Made by a program: the position numbers and the translations under genes. Positions 59,134 through 64,000 of a stretch of 64,000 bases of DNA are shown here, one piece after another. Under the pieces are notes generated by a model. That model searched no databases. It was not told where the DNA came from and saw only the letters and a program-made list of their open reading frames with translations. Numbering within the stretch: the stretch's first letter is position 1; every line of letters begins with the position of its first letter. The DNA comes from CALSMU01 sp965230225 (GTDB lineage: Bacteria; Bacteroidota; Bacteroidia; Flavobacteriales_D; Parvicellaceae), in contig CBDDKM010000005.1 of NCBI GenBank assembly GCA_965230225.1, positions 62,001 through 126,000 on the forward strand. The letters are read 5' to 3'.

Positions 59134-60120
59134 ATGGAAAAGGTTCAAACGGTTCATATAAATACATACCATGATTTTAACGAATTACATATAGATAATT
59201 TCTACTGCTACTATGATTCAATTTCATCTTTTCATGATTGGAATGATAAAATAATCTTAGGAGATGGGTTTAAATGTAGGTTTTGTGGCGAAACAAATAG
59301 AAACCAATTCAAAAGGGGAAATGCACATACATTCCCACATTCAACAGGGAATCGATGGCTTTTTTCCAAGGATGAGTGTAAAAAATGCAATGAGCTTTTC
59401 AGTATATATGAAAACGAATTGGCAAATCATGGAGCTTTAACAAGAACACTTTACGGTATAAAAAAGAAAGGCAAACCAACACCAAAATTTAAGAATAATG
59501 CGTTAACTCTACAAAGAAATGAAGCTGGTATTAAAATGCTTTTGGATATAGAGAATAAAGATAAAATTAAGGAAGAAAAAGATGGGAAAGTGACATTTAA
59601 ATCGGATTTTAGAAAGAATGAGCATATTGTTGACGTTGTTCTTCCAGAAAAGGAATACAAACCGTTATATTTATTAAAGTCATTAGCAAAGATAGCATTC
59701 TCCATAATGCCAAATAAAGAGTTGAATAATGGAGGGTTTGATTATTTTAGGAACTGGTTATTAAACGAGACACATTCCTATGAGGATGAACGGTACCTTC
59801 CCTATTTTCTAATATATCATAACCGCCTACATTTTGCACAAAGAGACCCCATGTTGTTTTTGTTCAAAAAGCATTCTGATTATTCAAATAACAATATGCC
59901 AACCTATTCTTTTCTTTTTTGTTATGGAAACCACATTTCTCAAATTTACCTTCCATATTGTGAACCTGACAAAAGGTTATTAGAGGAAGAAAGCATAAAA
60001 CTATTGATATGTCCACAAGTGTTGACAGAAAAAGATGGAAAAAATAGCTGCACTATAATTAATGGAAGTGAAACTAGAAGAACCAAACATAAAGATTTAA
60101 CGTTTAAAGTAAGAAGATAA
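59134..60120 (+). CDS. HNH-endonuclease-like protein
   Basis: In this 328-residue protein a zinc-bound beta-beta-alpha (His-Me) finger occupies about 44-95: CRFC (Cys48, Cys51), HTFPH (65-69) and CKKCN (Cys82, Cys85, Asn86), followed by a helix. This C2-HxxxH-C2-N pattern fits HNH_5-type nucleases. The remaining 230 residues form a mixed alpha/beta domain of unknown role. The protein is probably a DNA nuclease of a defence or selfish system. A broken small gene precedes it by 4 bp and two small genes follow closely. Confidence 0.75.
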   Translation: MEKVQTVHINTYHDFNELHIDNFYCYYDSISSFHDWNDKIILGDGFKCRFCGETNRNQFKRGNAHTFPHSTGNRWLFSKDECKKCNELFSIYENELANHGALTRTLYGIKKKGKPTPKFKNNALTLQRNEAGIKMLLDIENKDKIKEEKDGKVTFKSDFRKNEHIVDVVLPEKEYKPLYLLKSLAKIAFSIMPNKELNNGGFDYFRNWLLNETHSYEDERYLPYFLIYHNRLHFAQRDPMLFLFKKHSDYSNNNMPTYSFLFCYGNHISQIYLPYCEPDKRLLEEESIKLLICPQVLTEKDGKNSCTIINGSETRRTKHKDLTFKVRR

Positions 60121-60145
60121 ATACAATCTGATAATCTTAAATAAT

Positions 60146-60373
60146 ATGACAAATGGATTTACCCTGTATGTAAAAGGGAAAGCACAAGAATTAATCGAAA
60201 AGACCCTTAATAAAAGGATTGCGATGTTACCTTCTTTTAGAGAGTTTGAAAAAGGAATAAACGTCTTTCCATTTTTATCTGATGAAGTGAATCACTATGC
60301 AAACATTGAGTTTAGTGGAGAACTTAAAAGGAATAAGTTAAGCATGAAATTAATTGATAATCAAAAATTTTAA
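60146..60373 (+). CDS. Small protein following the HNH gene
   Basis: This 75-residue soluble protein (KAQELIEKTLNKRIAMLPSF then a beta hairpin) has no recognised domain. It starts 25 bp after the HNH gene and 9 bp before the next small gene, so all three are probably one unit. Confidence 0.45.
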   Translation: MTNGFTLYVKGKAQELIEKTLNKRIAMLPSFREFEKGINVFPFLSDEVNHYANIEFSGELKRNKLSMKLIDNQKF

Positions 60374-60382
60374 ACAAAATAA

Positions 60383-60688
60383 ATGACTGATTTACACGAA
60401 ATAGTAACATGGAACTTTGATGAGAAAGAACAAAAGTATGTCTCTGAGACGATTCATTTCGAACCCAATGATACTGAGTTTATTCAAGTTTCAGGTAATA
60501 TTCCTAATTTGACTAGACTTGAAATGAAGAGTAAAAATTCAAAAGGAGAAGGTATAAAAAGAACATTATTACAAGAAGACCTAGGTTTAACAATTCATAT
60601 TTCCAAATTTTATGATATGCTAAACTTTGAATCAAAAACCATTGAGGGTGTTGAACTATTTGTTTCAAAGCTGCATATAGGAATATAG
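60383..60688 (+). CDS. Small beta-rich protein of the HNH unit
   Basis: The 101-residue, mostly beta protein (IVTWNFDEKEQKYVSETIHF, LGLTIHISKFYDML) has no signal peptide and no recognised family. It is the last gene of the HNH unit; a terminator-type hairpin follows at 60816. Possibly an accessory or immunity protein; unknown. Confidence 0.45.
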   Translation: MTDLHEIVTWNFDEKEQKYVSETIHFEPNDTEFIQVSGNIPNLTRLEMKSKNSKGEGIKRTLLQEDLGLTIHISKFYDMLNFESKTIEGVELFVSKLHIGI

Positions 60689-60775
60689 GTTAAACTGTCA
60701 ATAAACTCTTTATTTATTTTTAAATATGAACTATACCCTTTCAGATTCTAAAATTGAACTTAGGTCCATTTCTAA

Positions 60776-60863
60776 AAAGTTCGATAAATGTCCCACCTTC
60801 GGTACATTTAAAAAGAAAGCCTCGTAATAATAGTAATACGGGGCTTTTTGGGTTCGACATTTT
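60776..60863. repeat. Left copy of a degenerate direct repeat flanking the DsbA-NTF2-AraC cassette
   Basis: In order: GTTCGATAAATGTCCCACCT, GGTACATTTAA (60801-60811), a terminator hairpin ending GGGCTTTTTG, and GGTTCGACATTTT (60851-60863). The same ordered parts recur at 63438-63584. The first part resembles a tRNA 3' end (CCCAC, then C-T-T-C-G-G-T-A-C-A), as in tRNA-Leu above. Confidence 0.45.
60816..60849 (+). terminator. Terminator inside the left repeat
   Basis: AAAGCCTCGTA (60816-60826) pairs with TACGGGGCTTT (60837-60847), one G-T pair, then TT. It terminates the HNH unit and, from the other side, lies at the end of the minus-strand DsbA-like gene. Confidence 0.75.
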
Positions 60864-60895
60864 CCGAAAACGGTTCGATAAATTAATTTGATGTG

Positions 60896-61540
60896 TTAAT
60901 TTATAGCAGTATTTATCTTCTTAATTAATCTATCTACAGGAGTGAAACCACCAGCAAGTTTCACAGGTTCATTTTCAACAACCATGTAAAGAATGGGAAA
61001 ACCTGAAGTCATAGTTGCTACCTCTCTGAATTCTACTAATGTCTTTTGTTTCATAGCATCTGAATGATACAACTCCGCGAATGAGTTTTTGTCAATTTTG
61101 AATTCTTCAACAGCCATCAGAATCGTTTCATCTAAGGAATTATTTTGCCCTTTTATAAATTCAAGCTCCAACAGTTTTTCAGTAAATGGAACCAGAATTC
61201 CTGGGGTTAATTCTTTGATTGTAAGAATTGCCCTTGCAGGAGGCTCACTATCGAGGTTACTTCCTTCTCCAAGAATATCGGAAAAGTAGACTTCCATAAA
61301 TTTCACTCCTGAAAGCTCTTCCACTCTTTTAGCAATAGGTCTCTTTTCATCAGCAAATCCTGCTGGAACCTCAATTTTTGGTGAAAACAATCCCCCCGGT
61401 CTCACGTCAAATGAGACCGAAGGGTTGTCTTTGTACTTTTCGAAAAGCTCAAGAATGACTGTTCCAAATCCATAACACCACCCGCAATGTGGGTCCATTA
61501 CATAAACAAGTTCTATTTTACTTTTTTTTAAACTTTCCAT
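60896..61540 (-). CDS. DsbA-family (FrnE-like) thioredoxin-fold protein
   Basis: The protein has 214 residues from the ATG at 61540; the frame is open further up to 61585, but the conserved part starts at MESLKKSKIELVYVMDP. The redox motif is CGWC in DPHCGWCYGFG (Cys19, Cys22), with the helical insertion and a cis-proline-type segment (TSGFPILYMV) near 180, as in FrnE/DsbA-family oxidoreductases. No signal peptide is present, so it acts in the cytosol. It overlaps the end of the NTF2-like gene by 23 bp. Confidence 0.85.
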   Translation of the reverse strand: MESLKKSKIELVYVMDPHCGWCYGFGTVILELFEKYKDNPSVSFDVRPGGLFSPKIEVPAGFADEKRPIAKRVEELSGVKFMEVYFSDILGEGSNLDSEPPARAILTIKELTPGILVPFTEKLLELEFIKGQNNSLDETILMAVEEFKIDKNSFAELYHSDAMKQKTLVEFREVATMTSGFPILYMVVENEPVKLAGGFTPVDRLIKKINTAIN

Positions 61541-62405
61541 TTTGATTTTGCCATTCAGTTTCTGCTGGAATCTCAGTAACAACATCCCAATGTTCTACAA
61601 TAAGTCCGTCTTCCAATCTAAAAAGGTCATAATATGCAACTTCTTTCCCGCCGAAAGTTCCATCTGCTAATGTTAGTACGAAGTCCCCATCAGCGATTAC
61701 TTGATACACATTGTTGTATCTCATCTCAATGTTATTCTCAGTCAAGTATTTCACAAATTCATTGAAGCCTTCTAATCCATCAGATGCCTGTGGGTTATGT
61801 TGTAAATACTTGTCTTTACTTATTAGCTGAGGAATCACACTAAAATCTCCCCCCAAGAATGCTACATCCATTAATTTCTGAACAATAGCTTTGTTTGGTA
61901 CTGTTTTGTCTTTATCAGACACTTTCTTTACTCCATCAACTTGAGTTCTGCCACTCGCATTTGGCTCAGCTATGTCCAAAAGATTATCCCAATGTTCAAC
62001 CATTTTACCGTTTTCGAATCGAAATACGTCAAAAGCAACTTGTGGAGTTCCATTATTCCATGTTCCACCGTACGTGCTGTGCATCGCCACCAAATCACCT
62101 TCTTCGAAAACTCTATGTATTTCGACATTAAACCCAGTGGGTTTGCCCTGGAAGAATCCTTTTAGGACATCTTTGCCGTCAGGAAAGTTCAAATTGTGTT
62201 GAATGTATTTTTCATCACTTATGAATTCCAGCACAGCTGCATCTCCAGTTTCAAATGCTTCAATAATAGCAATTGCCTTTTCTTTGTTTGATAATTCTGT
62301 TTTTGTTTCCATATTCTCTGTTTTTATTGATTCATTAATTTCACTTTTTTGGGTACATGCAGTTAGAGAAATTACTGCTGCAACCATTGTTAAAACTCTC
62401 TTCAT
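61518..62405 (-). CDS. Lipoprotein with two NTF2/SnoaL-like domains
   Basis: The 295-residue protein has a lipobox (ISLTACTQ, Cys17). Two tandem SnoaL-like cone domains follow (about 38-160 and 165-290). Both carry the same pattern: Y-I/L-Q-H-N, then a turn, V-A-M-H-S / F-V-L-T-L, D-x-F/Y-R-x-E-x-G and V-E-H-W-D. SnoaL-like predicted aldol-condensation lipoproteins of this type are common next to AraC genes. It is co-transcribed with the DsbA-like gene. Confidence 0.85.
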   Translation of the reverse strand: MKRVLTMVAAVISLTACTQKSEINESIKTENMETKTELSNKEKAIAIIEAFETGDAAVLEFISDEKYIQHNLNFPDGKDVLKGFFQGKPTGFNVEIHRVFEEGDLVAMHSTYGGTWNNGTPQVAFDVFRFENGKMVEHWDNLLDIAEPNASGRTQVDGVKKVSDKDKTVPNKAIVQKLMDVAFLGGDFSVIPQLISKDKYLQHNPQASDGLEGFNEFVKYLTENNIEMRYNNVYQVIADGDFVLTLADGTFGGKEVAYYDLFRLEDGLIVEHWDVVTEIPAETEWQNQNGKFKKK

Positions 62406-62496
62406 TTGTATTACTTTTTGTTTAGTACAAATTTCGAGTGAATCAACTGACAGTTAAAGATGAAAACAATCTTAAAAATGGTGAATACCGAACCTA

Positions 62497-63375
62497 TTAT
62501 TCAGAAAGATGATTCCTTTTGAATTGATTTGGGGTTAATCCCGTTTTGTTTCTGAAGTACTTGGTGAAGTTAGTTGGGTCATCGAAACCAAGTAGGTATG
62601 ATAGTTCTGTACTTTGAATATTAGGGTCGATTAGTCTTCTTTTTGCCTCAAGAATAACGTAATCGTCAATGACCTGTTTTGCAGTTTTATCAATGTATTT
62701 TTTACAAGTTGTATTAAGGTGCTTGTATGTTATTGAAAGTTTGTCAGCATAAAACACTGCATCTCGACTTTCGTTATAATGAGACTCAAGAAGATTTAAA
62801 AATTTTGGGACTATCGGATTGTTAGAAGCGTCAGTGTTAATTTTCGAGTTCTTATTTCGAAAATCTTCTGCCTTGGAAAGAATTATTGTAAAAAGTGATT
62901 CAATAATAATGGGTTTCCTTAGACTGAATTCTGAGTAGTATTCATTGTAAAGCAAAGAAACATAGTCTATAATATCGGAAGATTCGGGAAGTTGAATAAT
63001 TGGTTCATATAATTCAGGTGTGAATAATCTGTGTATTACGCTTCCATCTATATGTCCAAAACACCTTTCAAAATACTCTTGTGAAAAGAGTATGCAATAC
63101 CCTTTTAATTTAGAATTGAATGAGAATGCATTGATTTGCTTCTTGGTGATGTAGACGAGAGAATTTTTCTTAACATCATACCAATTGAAATCAACCAAAT
63201 GTTTACTTTCACCTTTGGTATATAGAATCAAGGTGAAAAAATTTGGTTGGTGCGGTTTTTCGGGGCTGTTTACTAATCTGTTTGCATTTGCCTGAATTTT
63301 CGCAATGTCTATGATTTCAAAGCCGTCAATTTTGACGTTGTCATTTTTAAATTCTATTTCAGGTATTTGACTCAA
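62497..63375 (-). CDS. AraC-family transcriptional regulator
   Basis: The 292-residue protein has an N-terminal cupin-like arm (about 30-150) and a C-terminal two-HTH AraC domain (about 190-290: YADKLSITYKHLNTTCKKYI, ELSYLLGFDDPTNFTKYFRN, GLTPNQFKRN). It probably regulates the NTF2-like/DsbA-like genes just downstream (91 bp gap). The effector is unknown. Confidence 0.92.
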   Translation of the reverse strand: MSQIPEIEFKNDNVKIDGFEIIDIAKIQANANRLVNSPEKPHQPNFFTLILYTKGESKHLVDFNWYDVKKNSLVYITKKQINAFSFNSKLKGYCILFSQEYFERCFGHIDGSVIHRLFTPELYEPIIQLPESSDIIDYVSLLYNEYYSEFSLRKPIIIESLFTIILSKAEDFRNKNSKINTDASNNPIVPKFLNLLESHYNESRDAVFYADKLSITYKHLNTTCKKYIDKTAKQVIDDYVILEAKRRLIDPNIQSTELSYLLGFDDPTNFTKYFRNKTGLTPNQFKRNHLSE

Positions 63376-63437
63376 GAAAATTCTTTTTTCAAATATACTT
63401 ACACTATATGAAAAAGAGTTTTGTTTACTATTCTATT

Positions 63438-63584
63438 TGGTTCGACAATGCAATCATTGCGGGTACATTTAACCTTGTAACGTAGAGTTACAGGGCTTTT
63501 TTTGTTGGTTTTATCCAAATAGGGTGACGGGACTAAATCTTCTGAAAGCCCTATCAGTATTGAAAAAAGCGGTTCGACATTTTT
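63438..63584. repeat. Right copy of the degenerate direct repeat
   Basis: TGGTTCGACAATG, GGTACATTTAA (63462-63472), a hairpin (63473-63503) ending GGGCTTTTTTTG, and GGTTCGACATTTT (63571-63583). The order and orientation are the same as at 60776-60863. The spacing between the last two parts is longer here. Confidence 0.45.
63473..63503 (+). terminator. Terminator-like hairpin without an upstream gene
   Basis: CCTTGTAAC (63473-63481) pairs with GTTACAGGG (63487-63495), one wobble pair, followed by CTTTTTTTG. No plus-strand gene ends nearby, so it is probably a relic carried with the repeat. Confidence 0.6.
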
Positions 63585-63755
63585 ACATTAGAATTCCTTT
63601 TTTCGCCTTAATTGGCTCAGGAATATCGTTATCACTCAACATTTCTCATGTCAATTTTGATAGTCCTGCAAAGTGAGATCATGAAAATGTTGTTCGTCAT
63701 ACCTGTCGAAATAAACACTAATTCTATAATAGATTTTGGACTTATTAGCATTCTT

Positions 63756-64000
63756 TTATCTGTTGACTACAAGTTTATACTTTAACGCAAGTTTAACTGC
63801 GTCAACTTTATTGTGGACCTGTAGTTTTTGATAAATATTTTCGACATGTTTCCGTACTGTTCCTGGACTAATAAACAATTGTGAAGCGATATCCTGATAC
63901 CCCATTCCATTAGCAATTTGGGTAAGAATTTCTAATTCTCTTTTTGTTAAATTGAATTCCTTTCTATTCTGTTCCGAACTTCCTTTTATTAGTTGTAGTG
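63756..64000 (-). CDS. LuxR-type HTH regulator, 5' part outside window
   Basis: The complement reads about 80 C-terminal residues ending at TAA 63758-63756. It is a GerE/LuxR HTH domain: LTKRELEILTQIANGMGYQD, IASQLFISPGTVRKHVENIY, KLQVHNKVDAVKLAL. The usual QEI-type start of the recognition region and the V-x-x-H-V-x-x-I-Y helix are present. It is probably the output end of a NarL-type response regulator; the receiver would lie beyond the edge. Confidence 0.85.
   Translation of the reverse strand, partial: LQLIKGSSEQNRKEFNLTKRELEILTQIANGMGYQDIASQLFISPGTVRKHVENIYQKLQVHNKVDAVKLALKYKLVVNR

Larger units (their letters stand above)
63376..63755. other. Intergenic region between AraC and LuxR-type genes
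   Basis: No gene is visible. It holds the right copy of the degenerate direct repeat (63438-63584) and its hairpin. The rest is AT-rich with nothing recognised. Confidence 0.5.

Noticed and set aside
60776..60812. True attR of the tRNA-Leu element
   Set aside because: The resemblance to the tRNA-Leu 3' end is partial and contains an inserted stretch in the T-loop region, so it cannot be claimed as the matching attachment site.
61541..61585. Upstream start of the DsbA-like gene
   Set aside because: The extra 15 residues lie in the overlap with the NTF2-like gene and precede the conserved N-terminus; the ATG at 61540 is more natural.

Overview
The window is AT-rich and comes from a member of the Bacteroidota, probably the Flavobacteriales. 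The evidence is type IX secretion (T9SS) cargo with type A sorting and CHU_C gliding-motility C-termini, a PorP/SprF-like protein, Bacteroidota promoters (TTG/TTTG - about 19 bp - TAnnTTTG) in front of tRNA genes, little Shine-Dalgarno signal, and several TTG/GTG starts. The exact taxon cannot be read from the sequence.

Core part (1-21.4 kb). A broken XRE regulator gene at the left edge has operator-like dyads upstream. It is followed by a five-gene membrane-stress cluster (YbjN-like, PspA, YqiJ-like OB-fold membrane protein, flotillin, 1633-residue AAA ATPase) that ends at a strong hairpin. Then come a PorP/SprF-like gene, hemA-hemC-hemD, an outer-membrane barrel gene, a TrmH-family methyltransferase, mutS, an MBOAT/AlgX-like O-acetylation pair, tRNA-Gly(GCC), a tRNA-like remnant and tRNA-Leu(TAA). 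hemD has no usable start codon at its true N-terminus. It lies in the -1 frame after an A AAA AAG slippery heptamer near the end of hemC.

Mobile element (21.2-26.8 kb). A large serine recombinase gene reads antisense through tRNA-Leu. With it are a small partner protein, a MerR-like regulator with a dyad in its promoter spacer, two related small HTH proteins, a winged-helix replication-initiator-like protein, and five and a half copies of a 128-bp unit. Each unit is built from TGAATAG-N3-CTATTCA dyads. Together these look like an integrating plasmid-like element with an iteron-type locus.

Accessory secretome (26.9-56.1 kb). Two T9SS cargo genes lie on the minus strand and an OmpA-like lipoprotein on the plus strand. 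A run of secreted/outer-membrane genes (34.9-39.8 kb) ends in a frameshifted barrel gene. A split RHS system follows, with shell proteins of 2095 and 2856 residues. The second carries an inserted lectin-like segment inside the RHS core and an unrecognised C-terminal domain. Beyond it lie decayed copies of the genes found upstream of it, so the RHS pair is bracketed by a duplication.

Right part (56.2-64 kb). There is a minus-strand run of small membrane proteins, an HNH-endonuclease-like gene with two small partners, and a DsbA/FrnE-like - double NTF2-like lipoprotein - AraC cassette. The cassette is flanked by degenerate direct repeats, each containing a terminator. A truncated LuxR-type regulator gene ends the window.

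All functions are inferred from reading motifs and context. No database search was run.
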